Positions 18,121 to 27,176 of a DNA stretch of 64,000 nucleotides are shown piece after piece. The stretch spans positions 2,418,001 to 2,482,000 of the forward strand of contig NZ_CP157000.1 in assembly GCF_039905635.1 (NCBI RefSeq), in the 5' to 3' direction. Source of the stretch: Microbacterium sp. ProA8 (lineage in GTDB: Bacteria; Actinomycetota; Actinomycetes; Actinomycetales; Microbacteriaceae). Made by a program: the position numbers and the translations under genes. The notes beneath the pieces are model-generated. The model made no database searches. It was not told the origin of the DNA and saw nothing but the letters and a program-made list of their open reading frames with translations. Within the stretch, counting starts at the first letter, position 1. Every line of letters begins with the position of its first letter.

Positions 18121-18375
18121 ATGAATACTCTCCTTGCGCCGCAGCGCCCCTCGGGCCTCCCCGATACGCTGCGGCTCCCGAGCCGCGACACCCGGACCTC
18201 GCTCCTGGACCGCCTCGCCCTCCACCTGGGTCTGAGGCTGCTGCTGTGGAGCACCCGCACCCCGCGGCTCGCGGACGACCGCCGCCGGCACGCTCACACG
18301 TACCGGCAGCAGGAGGCCACCGCGCAGCGTGAACGCGCCTACCTCCGCGAGGCCACCCTCGCACCCCGGCCGTGA
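18121..18375 (+). CDS. Small basic protein of unknown function
   Basis: 84 aa, ATG with GGAAAGAG 8-9 nt upstream. Arg-rich, with a short amphipathic/hydrophobic central segment (LLDRLALHLGLRLLLWS) and a charged helical C terminus (YRQQEATAQRERAYLREA). This resembles small actinobacterial proteins with a DRxAxxxGLxLLxW motif, whose function is unknown to me. It lies between the leader ORF and the GNAT pair, probably in the same transcript, with a strong hairpin 8 nt after its stop. Confidence 0.6.
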   Translation: MNTLLAPQRPSGLPDTLRLPSRDTRTSLLDRLALHLGLRLLLWSTRTPRLADDRRRHAHTYRQQEATAQRERAYLREATLAPRP

Positions 18376-18383
18376 CGGCCACC

Positions 18384-18414
18384 GGGTCCGCCGCCCGCAC
18401 CGGGCGGCGGACCC
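18384..18414 (+). terminator. Perfect 14-bp hairpin between the 84-aa gene and the first GNAT gene
   Basis: GGGTCCGCCGCCCG (18384-18397) pairs perfectly with 18401-18414 around a 3-nt loop. It ends 44 nt before the GNAT start. It has no U-run, so it could be a partial terminator, an RNA stabiliser or a second attenuation point. Confidence 0.55.
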
Positions 18415-18458
18415 CACCCCCCTCGCAACTCGCATCGACATCGCAAGGACGCATTGAC

Positions 18459-19541
18459 ATGACCACCATCACGGGGCTCGAATTCCGCCCCCTCGTCGTT
18501 CCCGCCTCGATCGACGCACCGGACGCCGCCGACTTCGTCGAGATGGTCCGGGTGCGCAACATCATCTACCGCGAGATCTCCGGTCACGACGACCACCGGA
18601 TCACCGCGGATGAGCTCCTCCCCCACTACCGCCCCACCGAGTACGAGACCCGGCTGTCGTGGGTGATAGTGGACGACGGGAAGTGCATCGGCCGCGCCGG
18701 GATCGACATCCCTCACGAGGAGGGGTCGAAGGAGGCCTTCTGGCTCATCGAACTGCTGCGCGACACCTGGGGCCGCGGCATCGGCTCGGCCGCGTACGAG
18801 CTCGTCGAGCAGACGGCCCGTGCCCACGGCCGCACCGTGCTGCAGTCCTGGGCAGAGCATCCTGCCGCGACCGGCCCGCAGCTGGCGCCGCCGACCGGCT
18901 TCGGCCAGATCCCCGAGGACCACATCGCCCGGTTCTACCTCCGCCACGGCTACGCGCTGGAACAGGTCGAACGCAACAGCGCGTTCGACCTCACCGGCTC
19001 GTTCGCCGAGGTCGAGCGACTGCTGGCCGAGGCGCAAGCCGCCTCATCCGGCTACCGCGTGGTGCAGTGGTTCGCCCCCACGCCCGAGGAGTACGTGGCG
19101 GGGTACGCCTGGATGAAGTCCCGGATGTCGACCGACGCGCCCTCGGCGGCCCTCGAGTTCGCCGAAGAGGCGTGGGACGCCGCGCGCATCGCCGAGCACG
19201 ACGCGCGCTACACCTCGTCCGGTCGCACGATCCAGGTGACCGCGGCGCAGCACATCGAGACCGGTGAGCTGTGCGCGTTCAACGAGCTCGTGATCGGCAA
19301 GGACCGCACCGAGCCGTCCCACCAGGAGGACACACTCGTGCTCAAGGAGCACCGGGGACACAAGCTCGGCACGCTCGTCAAGTGCGCGGGACTCCTGTCC
19401 TGGCGCGACGTGGCGCCCGCATCCGCGCGCGTCATCACCTACAACGCAGAGGAGAACCGGCCGATGCTGGACATCAATGAGGCGATCGGCTTCGCGCCGA
19501 TCGCGTACGTGGGGGCATGGAAGAAGGTGCTCGATGACTGA
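18459..19541 (+). CDS. Double-domain GNAT acetyltransferase (first of tandem pair)
   Basis: 360 aa from the ATG at 18459. Two GNAT folds in one chain. The N-terminal one has an acetyl-CoA loop in LLRDTWGRGIGSAAYELVE (~residue 105). The C-terminal one has VLKEHRGHKLGTLVKCAGLL (~residue 295) and ends with INEAIGFAPIAYVGAWKKVL. GNATs move acetyl from acetyl-CoA to amines, and double-GNAT proteins include mycothiol synthase and antibiotic-modifying enzymes. The substrate here cannot be deduced. The last 8 nt overlap the start of the second GNAT gene. Confidence 0.85.
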   Translation: MTTITGLEFRPLVVPASIDAPDAADFVEMVRVRNIIYREISGHDDHRITADELLPHYRPTEYETRLSWVIVDDGKCIGRAGIDIPHEEGSKEAFWLIELLRDTWGRGIGSAAYELVEQTARAHGRTVLQSWAEHPAATGPQLAPPTGFGQIPEDHIARFYLRHGYALEQVERNSAFDLTGSFAEVERLLAEAQAASSGYRVVQWFAPTPEEYVAGYAWMKSRMSTDAPSAALEFAEEAWDAARIAEHDARYTSSGRTIQVTAAQHIETGELCAFNELVIGKDRTEPSHQEDTLVLKEHRGHKLGTLVKCAGLLSWRDVAPASARVITYNAEENRPMLDINEAIGFAPIAYVGAWKKVLDD

Positions 19542-20634
19542 CCTGGCCGACACCGCGGTCGTGACCGTCCAGCGGATCGCCGTTCCCGCAGCGGTGGACG
19601 CACCGGACGCCCGTACGTTCCTCGAGATGGTGCGGATCGCCAACGCGGTCTGCCGCGAGGACGCGGGCCATGACTATCTGCACGAAGAGCCTGACGAGAT
19701 GCTCGGGTTCTGGCAGGACCAGACCGACTGGACGCAGCTCGGTTTCGCTGCGCTGCGCGGCGACACGGTGCTGGGTGCCGTGAAGCTGATGATCTCGAAC
19801 CAGGCCGATGCCAGCACCGTGGAGTTCGATCTCATGGTCGACCCGCCGCATCGCGGCCAGGGCATCGAGGAGCTGCTGCTCACCGAGGTCGAGCGCGAGG
19901 CCCGTGAGCGGGGACTCGCCACGATCCAGACGTGGACGCTGCACCGGCCGCAGGCGGAGGGCCCGCGTCTGGAGCCGCCGACCGGCTGGGGCTCCATTCC
20001 CGCCGACGATCCGCAGACGCGATTCCAGCAGGCGAGCGGCTTCACCCTCGAGCAGGTGGAGCGCAACAGCGTCTTCGATCTCACCGGCGACTTCGGCCCC
20101 GTCGAGCGCATGCTCGCCGAGGCGGAGGCGGCCGCGGGCGAGGACTACCGTTCGATCCAGTGGACGTCGCCGACGCCGCCCGAGTACCTCGACGGCTTCG
20201 CGTACGCGATCTCGCGCATGTCGACGGATGTGCCGGCCGGCGGGATGGTCATCGACGAGCAGCATTGGGATGCCGCGCGCGTCGAGCGTCGCGACGCCCG
20301 GCTGAAGGCGCAGGGGCTCACCGTCTCCGTCGCGGTGGTGCTCCACGTGCCCACCGGCCGGATCGCGGCGTACAACGAGCTCGCCATCGCGGAGGAGCGC
20401 ACCGGCGCGACCCAGCAGTTCGGCACGCTGGTCGTGAAGGAGCACCGCGGACATCGTCTCGGGACCATCGTGAAGTGCGCCAACCTGCTGCGCTGGCGCG
20501 ATCTGGTGCCCGAGTCGCCGCGGGTCTCGACCTTCAACGCCGAGGAGAACCGTCACATGCTCGACATCAACGAAGCCATCGGCTTCGTGCCGGCCTCGTA
20601 CGCGGGCGCGTGGAAGAAGGTGCTCGTGCTTTGA
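19534..20634 (+). CDS. Double-domain GNAT acetyltransferase (second of tandem pair)
   Basis: 366 aa from the ATG at 19534. A clear paralogue of the upstream gene: shared segments include LEQVERNS-FDLTG and KEHRGH-LGT-VKCA-LL-WRD, and the same ending INEAIGF---Y-GAWKKVL. The N-terminal acetyl-CoA loop reads HRGQGIEELLL, where the last small residue of R/QxxGxG/A is Glu, so that half may have lost or altered cofactor binding. The C-terminal loop (KEHRGHRLGTIVK) is intact. Tandem duplication followed by divergence is likely. Confidence 0.85.
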   Translation: MTDLADTAVVTVQRIAVPAAVDAPDARTFLEMVRIANAVCREDAGHDYLHEEPDEMLGFWQDQTDWTQLGFAALRGDTVLGAVKLMISNQADASTVEFDLMVDPPHRGQGIEELLLTEVEREARERGLATIQTWTLHRPQAEGPRLEPPTGWGSIPADDPQTRFQQASGFTLEQVERNSVFDLTGDFGPVERMLAEAEAAAGEDYRSIQWTSPTPPEYLDGFAYAISRMSTDVPAGGMVIDEQHWDAARVERRDARLKAQGLTVSVAVVLHVPTGRIAAYNELAIAEERTGATQQFGTLVVKEHRGHRLGTIVKCANLLRWRDLVPESPRVSTFNAEENRHMLDINEAIGFVPASYAGAWKKVLVL

Positions 20635-20671
20635 CGGCGCCGGGGCGCGCCTGACGCGTCAGACGCCGTCA
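20632..20671. terminator. Bidirectional hairpin between the GNAT operon and mutM
   Basis: TGACGGCG (20632-20639) pairs with CGCCGTCA (20664-20671), and CTGACGCGTCAG (20651-20662) forms an inner hairpin. It overlaps the ends of both convergent genes. Confidence 0.65.
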
Positions 20672-21600
20672 TCGGGTCCGGGCGCCGGGCGCGGCATCCG
20701 CTGGCAGTGCGCGCAGAAGTGGCTCGAGCGATTCGTGAACGACACGCGCACGATCGGACGGCCGCATCGGGGACACGGCTCCCCGGTGCGGCCGTACGCG
20801 TTGAGCGAGTGGGCGAAGTAGCCGGCCTGGCCGTTCACGTTGACGTATTGCGCGTCGAAGCTCGTGCCGCCCTCGGCGAGCGCCTTGTCGAGCACGTGCC
20901 GCACCTCGGCCAGCAGGCGGTTCACCGCACGCGTCGACAGTGCGCGTGCCGGGGTCTCCGGGTGGATGCGCGCCGCCCACAGCGACTCGTCGGCGTAGAT
21001 GTTGCCGACACCGCTGACGACGGTCTGGTCGAGCAGCACGCGTTTGATCGCCGAGTCCTTGCGCCGGAGGATCAGCCGGACGGCGGCATCCGAGAACGCG
21101 GGATCCAGCGGATCCCGCGCGATATGGGCGACCTGCGCCGGGACGGATGCCTCGGCCCACCCCCACCCGCCGGGTGCGCCGTCGGCGGTCGGGATCAGAT
21201 CGTCGATCGCCAGCGAGCCGAACGTCCGCTGATCGGCGAACCTGACGGACAGCTCCCCGTGCACCGGGTGCGCCAGGTCGATGCGCACGCGCTCGTGCCG
21301 CTCGGCGGCCGCCCCCGGAGCCCGCAGCAGCATCTGGCCGCTCATTCCCAGGTGGCCCACGACGGCATCGGCGGCCGTGCCGTCGCCCGCGTCGGGGTGC
21401 AGCGGCAGCCACAGGAACTTGCCGCGCCGGGCGGCGGAGAGCACGACCCGCCCGGTGAGACGGGCCTCGAAGTCCGTCGCGTCGCCGGCGTGCCGCGTCA
21501 GCGCTCGCTCGTCGACGACCGTGACGCCGAGCACCAGGGCGCCGCTGACCGCGGGCGCGAGGCCGGCGCGGACGACCTCGACCTCGGGAAGCTCAGGCAC
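20659..21600 (-). CDS. mutM: Formamidopyrimidine-DNA glycosylase (Fpg/MutM)
   Basis: 313 aa from the GTG at 21600. Removes oxidised purines such as 8-oxoguanine and cleaves the abasic site. After removal of the initiator the protein begins PELPEVE, with catalytic Pro1 and Glu2. VGHLGMSGQ, the helix-two-turn-helix region DQTVVSGVGNIYADESL and the C-terminal zinc finger (CPRCGRP ... FCAHCQ) are present. Upstream in-frame starts are excluded because Pro must be second. The GTG overlaps the rnc stop by 8 nt. Confidence 0.96.
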   Translation of the reverse strand: MPELPEVEVVRAGLAPAVSGALVLGVTVVDERALTRHAGDATDFEARLTGRVVLSAARRGKFLWLPLHPDAGDGTAADAVVGHLGMSGQMLLRAPGAAAERHERVRIDLAHPVHGELSVRFADQRTFGSLAIDDLIPTADGAPGGWGWAEASVPAQVAHIARDPLDPAFSDAAVRLILRRKDSAIKRVLLDQTVVSGVGNIYADESLWAARIHPETPARALSTRAVNRLLAEVRHVLDKALAEGGTSFDAQYVNVNGQAGYFAHSLNAYGRTGEPCPRCGRPIVRVSFTNRSSHFCAHCQRMPRPAPGPDDGV

Positions 21601-22294
21601 GCCCGCTGAGGTCGCGCCATGCGGTGAGCGCGGCGGCCATCTCGGCGTGCTTCTTGCTCGTCCCGGCACCCTCGGCGATGAGGTCGCCGACGGTCACAGC
21701 CGCCGTGAAGCGACGATCGTGGTCGGGGCCGGTCGAGGTCACCGCATACATCGGGGGCTGCAGCCCGCTGTGGGCGGCGAGCTCCTGCAGGGCGGTCTTG
21801 GGATCCATCGCTGCGCCGTAGCGCTCGGGATCTGCGAGCAGCGGCTCGACGAGCCGCAGCACCAGGCCGGTCGCGGCATCCGCTCCGGCTGACAGGTAGG
21901 CGGCGCCGAAGATCGCCTCCATCGTGTCGGCGAGGATCGAATCCTTGTCGCGACCGCCGGTGAGGATCTCGCCGCGGCCGAGCATGAGGTGCTCCCCCAG
22001 GCCGATGCCGCGGGCGATCTCGGCGAGGGCGACGGTGGAGACGACGCCGGCCCGTCGCTTCGCGAGTGCGCCCTCTTCGAGGTCGGGATGTCCGGTGAAC
22101 AGTCGCACGGTCACGGCGAGACCCAGCACGGAGTCGCCGAGGAACTCGAGGCGCTCGTTGTTCGGCCCCTGCCCGTTCTCGTACGCCCACGACCGATGCG
22201 TGAGCGCCAGCGACAGAAGCTCGGGGTCGATGACGACTCCGAGCTTCTGTGTGAGGTCTGCGTGAGCGATGCTCTCGGCAGCGACGTCTGTCAC
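21593..22294 (-). CDS. rnc: Ribonuclease III
   Basis: 233 aa. Cleaves double-stranded RNA, including rRNA precursors. The signature NNERLEFLGDSVLGLAV and the second acidic site DTMEAIFGAAYLSAG form the catalytic domain. A dsRNA-binding domain follows (DPKTALQELAAHSGLQPP ... GTSKKHAEMAAALTAW). It sits between rpmF (15 nt away) and mutM (8-nt overlap), the usual order. Confidence 0.96.
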   Translation of the reverse strand: MTDVAAESIAHADLTQKLGVVIDPELLSLALTHRSWAYENGQGPNNERLEFLGDSVLGLAVTVRLFTGHPDLEEGALAKRRAGVVSTVALAEIARGIGLGEHLMLGRGEILTGGRDKDSILADTMEAIFGAAYLSAGADAATGLVLRLVEPLLADPERYGAAMDPKTALQELAAHSGLQPPMYAVTSTGPDHDRRFTAAVTVGDLIAEGAGTSKKHAEMAAALTAWRDLSGRA

Positions 22295-22309
22295 GTCAGT
22301 GCGCGATGA

Positions 22310-22519
22310 TCAGACGTCGGCGACCTTGCGGCCCTTGTACTCGAGGAACAGCTCGGTGCCCTGCGAGTCGGTGACGACCTTCGCCTGGTGAGGACGGCTG
22401 TAGACCTTCTTGCCGTTCTCGATCGTGGTGGTCAGCGTGATGGGCGCCGCCTTCCACTGGGCGCGACGCGAACGAGTGTTGGAGCGGGAGACCTTCCGCT
22501 TCGGGGGGTTACCTGCCAT
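22310..22519 (-). CDS. rpmF: 50S ribosomal protein L32
   Basis: 69 aa from the ATG at 22519. The start MAGNPPKRKVSRSNTRSRRA and the W following it are typical actinobacterial L32. The zinc-binding Cys residues of many L32 proteins are absent, as in the Cys-minus form. The frame is open far upstream through the DUF177 gene, but length and N terminus fix this start. GAAGAGAG lies just before it. Confidence 0.95.
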   Translation of the reverse strand: MAGNPPKRKVSRSNTRSRRAQWKAAPITLTTTIENGKKVYSRPHQAKVVTDSQGTELFLEYKGRKVADV

Positions 22520-22553
22520 GGCTTGCTCTCTTCTGTGTTCTCGACGCCGGGAA

Positions 22554-23105
22554 TCAACCGCGGGGGCGCGGTGCTTCGTCGTCGTGGTCTGTGGTGTAGT
22601 CCTGGAGCGCGGCCCAACGTGGATCGAGAGGCTCGCTCTGCTGCGATCCGGCGCTATCGGCCAGTCGCTCGCCCGTGACCGGATCGAGGCCGGGGCAATC
22701 CGGCTGGCACACCGGCTGAAACGGAAGCGACAGGACGACCGCTTCCCTGACCAGAGTTTCAAGATCCACGTGGTCGTCTTGAACCTCGAAGTCAGCTTCT
22801 TCCTCCCCAGGATACGCGAAAAGCTCCTGAAACTCGACTTGGAGCCCCTCGGTGATGTCGGTGAGGCAGCGACTGCAGACACCGGAGTACTGGGTGTCGA
22901 TGTCGCCGGAGGCGAGAATGCCCTCGTGCACGGACTCGAGCCGCACCTCGACGACGACCGGCTCCCCCTCGGGGATGGACACCAGGCCCTCGCCCCACTT
23001 CGCGGGTGCCGGAACCTCGATGGTGTGCTCGCGCATCTCGCCCGAGCGGTGGATGATGTCGCGGATCGGAAGGACGAACGGACCCGTCACATGCTTTCTG
23101 GCCAC
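22554..23105 (-). CDS. YceD/DUF177 family protein
   Basis: 183 aa, GTG start. Matches the DUF177 (YceD) family, almost always encoded just upstream of rpmF and linked to 23S rRNA accumulation or 50S assembly. Visible motifs are CSRCLTDI in the centre and CQPDCPGL near the end; the four Cys may bind a metal. The C-terminal ~40 residues are acidic. It shares the coaD-DUF177-rpmF-rnc order with other actinobacteria. Confidence 0.88.
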   Translation of the reverse strand: MARKHVTGPFVLPIRDIIHRSGEMREHTIEVPAPAKWGEGLVSIPEGEPVVVEVRLESVHEGILASGDIDTQYSGVCSRCLTDITEGLQVEFQELFAYPGEEEADFEVQDDHVDLETLVREAVVLSLPFQPVCQPDCPGLDPVTGERLADSAGSQQSEPLDPRWAALQDYTTDHDDEAPRPRG

Positions 23106-23131
23106 GACTCCAGCCTAGCCGCGGTTCGTGG

Positions 23132-23629
23132 TCAGATGCCCCGCGCGCCGGTGTCGAGGAACCGCGCCACCGCCGACGGCACGTACGGCGAGACGTCGCC
23201 GCCCAGCGCGGCGACCTGACGCACCAGCGAGCTCGACACGAGCGCGTGCGCGGGGTCGGGCAGCAGGAACACCGTCTCGACGTGCGCGAGGTGACGGTTC
23301 ACGATCGCCATGGGCGTCTCGTACGCCACGTCGACCTGCGAGCGGATGCCCTTCACCAGGACGCTCGCGCCGACATCCGTCGCATAGTCGACCAGCAGCC
23401 CCATGCTCCACGAGGCCACGACGACCTCGCCGTCGATGTCGCTCTCGGCGATGGACTGCTCCAGGAGCGCCTGGCGCTGCGCGATCGGCAGCATGGCCTC
23501 TTTGCCGGGGTTGTGCACGACGAGCACGTGGAGCTCGTCGTACAGCGACGCGGCACGGCGGATCACGTCGAGATGACCGAGGGTCGGCGGATCGAACGAT
23601 CCCGGGACGACGGCGATCCGGCTGCTCAT
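23132..23629 (-). CDS. coaD: Phosphopantetheine adenylyltransferase
   Basis: 165 aa, standard length. Makes dephospho-CoA from 4'-phosphopantetheine and ATP. The nucleotidyltransferase T/HxGH motif appears in [16 protein letters not shown], and ISSS-like [17 protein letters not shown] closes the active site; KGIRSQVD is also typical. Its ATG start lies 43 nt after the recG stop. Confidence 0.95.
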   Translation of the reverse strand: MSSRIAVVPGSFDPPTLGHLDVIRRAASLYDELHVLVVHNPGKEAMLPIAQRQALLEQSIAESDIDGEVVVASWSMGLLVDYATDVGASVLVKGIRSQVDVAYETPMAIVNRHLAHVETVFLLPDPAHALVSSSLVRQVAALGGDVSPYVPSAVARFLDTGARGI

Positions 23630-23672
23630 GCCGACCAGCCTACTGGGCGGCTGGAGGTCGACCCGCCGCGCG

Positions 23673-25835
23673 TCAGTTCTTCGCGAGGGCCGCGCGCTCG
23701 GCCATTCCGACGTTGCGTTCGAGCGCGGCGGACAGACCGGGATGCCGCTGCAGGGCGGGGTCGTCGGCCAGCACCTGCTCGGCCGCGACGCGCGCCTCGG
23801 CGATGATGTCGGCGTCCTTCACGACGCGCAGCAGGCGCAGCGACGACCGCGCGCCGGACTGCGCGTCACCCAGGACGTCACCCTCGCCCCGCAGCTCGAG
23901 ATCCACCTCGGCGAGCGCGAAGCCGTCCAGGGTCGAGGCGACGGCTTCGACACGCTCGCGGGCCGGGGTGCCGCGGGGCGCCTCGGTGACCAGCAGGCAG
24001 AGTCCCGGTATGCCGCCTCGTCCGACGCGACCGCGCAGCTGATGCAGCTGCGACACGCCGAACCGGTCGGCCTCGAGGATCGCCATCGTCGACGCGTTCG
24101 GGACGTCCACCCCGACCTCGACCACCGTCGTCGCCACGAGCACGTCGATGTCACCGCGGGCGAACGCCTGCATCACGGCATCCTTCTCGTCCGAGGGCAT
24201 CTTGCCGTGCAGCACCTCGACACGGATGTCGGAGAACGACGAATGCCGCGACAGCACGTCCGCGACCTGCACGACCCCCCAGCGGGTGCGGGGGGTCTCA
24301 CCGCCCGTGTCTCCGGGCGGCTCGTCCGCGGTGTCGTCCTTGGTGAGCGCCTCGGCGTCGATGGCGGCGCAGACCACGAACGCCTGGCGTCCCTGGCCGA
24401 CCTCCTCGGCGATCCGCTCCCAGACCCGCCCGAACCAGCCGGGATGCTCGGCCAGCGGCGCGACGAACGTCTCGATGCCTGCGCGGCCGGCCGGCATCGT
24501 GCGGATGGTCGAGACGTCCAGGTCGCCGAAGACCGTCATGGCCACGGTGCGCGGGATGGGCGTCGCGGTGAGCACCAGCGCATGCGGCGACGAGCCCTTG
24601 GCGCGCAGCGACTCGCGCTGCTCGACGCCGAAGCGGTGCTGCTCGTCGACCACCACCAGACCGAGGTCCGCGAACGTCGTGCTCTCGCTGAGGAGGGCAT
24701 GGGTGCCGACGACGATGCGCGCCTGGCCGGATGCGGCACGCAGCGCGGCCTTGCGCCGCTCTGCCGCGGGCAGCTGCCCGGTGAGCAGGGTGGGCATCAG
24801 CTCGGGCGCGAGCTGCGGGCCGAGCATCCGGGCGATCGAGCGCACGTGCTGCCCCGCCAGCACCTCGGTCGGGGCGATGAGCGCCGACTGGCCGCCGGAC
24901 TCGGCGACCTGGAGCATCGCGCGCAGGGCGACGAGCGTCTTGCCCGAGCCGACCTCGCCCTGCACCAGCCGGTTCATCGGCCAGTCGCCCTGGAGGTCTC
25001 GGGCCACGTCCTCGCCCACACTCACCTGGTCGGGCGTGCGCGGAAACGGCAGCGCGGCGTCGAACCGCTCCAGGAGCGCCCCGGGGGCCCGGCGCGTGGC
25101 GGACAGCGCCCGGACGAACTGGCGCTGCTGCAGCAGCGCGACCTGCAGCACGAAGGCCTCCTGCATGCGCAGTGTCGCCCGCGCCGGCTCGATCTCCTCC
25201 AGGGCCTTGGGCCGGTGGATGCGCTCGATCGCCGTGCGGGCGTCGAGCAGGCCGTGTCGCGCCCGCAACTCGTCGGTGAGCGGGTCAGGCACCTCACCGA
25301 GCCCATCGAGCACCAGGTCGACGATCTTCTGCAGCTGCCAGCTGGCGATCGTGCTGGTCGCCGGGTAGATCGGGATCGGCAGGTTGATGTTCGCCTCGGC
25401 CTGAAGGCGGGCCTGCTCCTCGTCGTCGAACAGCTCGTAGTCGGGGTGGGCGAGCTGCTTCGCGCCGCGGTACTCCCCCACCTTTCCGGCGAAGATGCCG
25501 CGCCGCCCGGGCTTGAGGTCCTTGACGCGCCAGGCCTGGTTGAAGAACGTCAGAGACAGCTCGCCGTTGCCGTCGCTGATCACCACCTCGAGCAGGGAGC
25601 CGTTGCGGTTCTTCATGCGCCGCTCGCTCGCCCGCCGGACCTCGGCCACGATCGTCACCGGCTCGCCCACCGGCAGCGAGGAGATCTGCGTCAGCTCGCC
25701 TCGACGCGCGTACCGGCGGGGATAGTGCGCCATCAGGTCGCCGACGATCGTCATGCCGAAGGCACGCTCGAGCGCCGCCGCCGTCTTGCCGCCGACCGCG
25801 CCGCCGAGGCTCGAGTCGAGGGTGAAGGACGCCAT
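23673..25835 (-). CDS. recG: ATP-dependent DNA helicase RecG
   Basis: 720 aa. Remodels stalled forks and branched DNA. An N-terminal OB/wedge domain (~residues 50-150) is followed by helicase motifs: Walker [16 protein letters not shown], the DEQH box [21 protein letters not shown], and the C-terminal RGRVGRGG. Upstream of coaD on the same strand. The divergent acyltransferase gene starts 118 bp away. Confidence 0.96.
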   Translation of the reverse strand: MASFTLDSSLGGAVGGKTAAALERAFGMTIVGDLMAHYPRRYARRGELTQISSLPVGEPVTIVAEVRRASERRMKNRNGSLLEVVISDGNGELSLTFFNQAWRVKDLKPGRRGIFAGKVGEYRGAKQLAHPDYELFDDEEQARLQAEANINLPIPIYPATSTIASWQLQKIVDLVLDGLGEVPDPLTDELRARHGLLDARTAIERIHRPKALEEIEPARATLRMQEAFVLQVALLQQRQFVRALSATRRAPGALLERFDAALPFPRTPDQVSVGEDVARDLQGDWPMNRLVQGEVGSGKTLVALRAMLQVAESGGQSALIAPTEVLAGQHVRSIARMLGPQLAPELMPTLLTGQLPAAERRKAALRAASGQARIVVGTHALLSESTTFADLGLVVVDEQHRFGVEQRESLRAKGSSPHALVLTATPIPRTVAMTVFGDLDVSTIRTMPAGRAGIETFVAPLAEHPGWFGRVWERIAEEVGQGRQAFVVCAAIDAEALTKDDTADEPPGDTGGETPRTRWGVVQVADVLSRHSSFSDIRVEVLHGKMPSDEKDAVMQAFARGDIDVLVATTVVEVGVDVPNASTMAILEADRFGVSQLHQLRGRVGRGGIPGLCLLVTEAPRGTPARERVEAVASTLDGFALAEVDLELRGEGDVLGDAQSGARSSLRLLRVVKDADIIAEARVAAEQVLADDPALQRHPGLSAALERNVGMAERAALAKN

Positions 25836-25952
25836 GAGACGAGTCTAGGATCCGCCGCCGACGACCGTCGGCGGACCTGCACGCCCCACACGTCGTATGA
25901 CCGCCGCGGCCGCTGTCGGCCGAAGCACAGCGGGAAATCGTATGGTTGCCGG

Positions 25953-26531
25953 ATGCTCCGACGACTCCTTTCCCGTGTCTACTGGGCCTGCAGTCGCTGG
26001 ACGCTGTCCACCGAACCGGCCCCCGATCGCCCGGCCGTCCTGCTGGGCGCGCCGCACACCTCGAACTGGGACTTCGTGCTCATGCTCGGCATCGCGTGGC
26101 GGCTGCGCATGCCGGTGCGGTGGCTCGGCAAGGCCAGCCTGTTCCGCGGCTGGAAGGGGCCGATCATGCGCGGCATCGGCGGCATCCCCGTCGACCGTGC
26201 GGACCCCTCCCGCGTCGTCGGCGACGTGGTCGCCCGGATCCACGCGGGCGAGGTGTTCGGCCTCGTCGTCACGCCCGAGGGCACACGCGGCTCCGGCTCG
26301 TACTGGAAGTCCGGGTTCTATCGCATCGCCCGCGAAGCGGGGCTGCCGGTGACGCTGGGCTATGTCGACCGCACCACGATGACGACGGGTCTCGGCCCCA
26401 CGATCGAGCTCACCGGCGACGTCCGCGCGGATATGGATGTCATCCGCGCGTTCTACGCCGACAAGTCCGGCCTCCGCCCGGAGCTGCGCACCGAACCGCG
26501 CCTGCGGGAAGAGGACGCCGCGGTCGCGTGA
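25953..26531 (+). CDS. Lysophospholipid acyltransferase (PlsC-like)
   Basis: 192 aa from the ATG at 25953. An acyltransferase fold with the HX4D catalytic motif in HTSNWDF (~residue 36), the substrate loop KASLFRGWKGP, GGIPVDR and EGTRGS. This short form resembles proteins called 1-acyl-glycerol-3-phosphate acyltransferase in actinobacteria; the acyl acceptor is unknown. It lacks an obvious transmembrane segment, so it is probably membrane-associated. The much longer frame that includes it is the antisense shadow of recG. Confidence 0.8.
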   Translation: MLRRLLSRVYWACSRWTLSTEPAPDRPAVLLGAPHTSNWDFVLMLGIAWRLRMPVRWLGKASLFRGWKGPIMRGIGGIPVDRADPSRVVGDVVARIHAGEVFGLVVTPEGTRGSGSYWKSGFYRIAREAGLPVTLGYVDRTTMTTGLGPTIELTGDVRADMDVIRAFYADKSGLRPELRTEPRLREEDAAVA

Positions 26532-26570
26532 ACGCCGCTCGGAGCGGACTCGCCTCGATATCGTGAAGCT

Positions 26571-27176
26571 GTGACACGCATCATCTCCGGGCGCGCCGGC
26601 TCGATCGTGCTCGACGTCCCCGACGCGGGCACACGGCCCACGAGCGACCGTGTCCGCGAATCGCTCTTCGGCGCGCTGGAATCCGCCGATGTGCTGCGCG
26701 GTGCGGCCGTGCTCGACCTCTACGCCGGCTCGGGTGCACTCGGGCTCGAGGCGGTCAGTCGGGGCGCGGCATCCGCGGATCTCGTCGAGAAGTCACCGCG
26801 GGCGGCGGCAGTCGCCCAGCGCAATGCCGGGCGCGTGGCCAAAGCCGTCGGCACCCAGGTCGCCCTCCGCGTGCACCGCAGCGCCGCCGATGGGTTCCTG
26901 CGGACCGCCCGTGGCCCGTTCGACATCGTGTTCCTGGATCCGCCCTACGACGTCGGCGAGCCCGAGCTCTCTGCGACTCTCGCTCTGCTCGTCCCGGTGC
27001 TCTCGGGCGACGCCGCGGTGATCGTCGAGCGCGCCTCGCGCTCGCCCGAGCCTGCGCTGCCGCCCGGGCTCGTCGCGACCCGTTCCAAGCGCTACGGCGA
27101 CACGACGCTGTGGTGGGCGACCCGAGAGGCGGAAGCAGGCGCCGCCACCGACACCGTCACCGGGTCAGCCGACTGA
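26571..27176 (+). CDS. rsmD: 16S rRNA (guanine966-N2)-methyltransferase RsmD
   Basis: 201 aa, GTG start. The N terminus TRIISGRAGS and RPTSDRVRESLFGALES are typical of RsmD. The SAM-binding motif is VLDLYAGSGALGLEA and the catalytic DPPY occurs in IVFLDPPYDVG. It methylates G966 of 16S rRNA. It follows the acyltransferase by 39 nt and overlaps the serine hydrolase gene tail-to-tail by 12 nt. Confidence 0.94.
   Translation: MTRIISGRAGSIVLDVPDAGTRPTSDRVRESLFGALESADVLRGAAVLDLYAGSGALGLEAVSRGAASADLVEKSPRAAAVAQRNAGRVAKAVGTQVALRVHRSAADGFLRTARGPFDIVFLDPPYDVGEPELSATLALLVPVLSGDAAVIVERASRSPEPALPPGLVATRSKRYGDTTLWWATREAEAGAATDTVTGSAD

Noticed and set aside
23628..26531. 967-codon plus-strand frame
   Set aside because: Only the last 192 codons (from 25953) look like a protein; the rest is antisense to recG.
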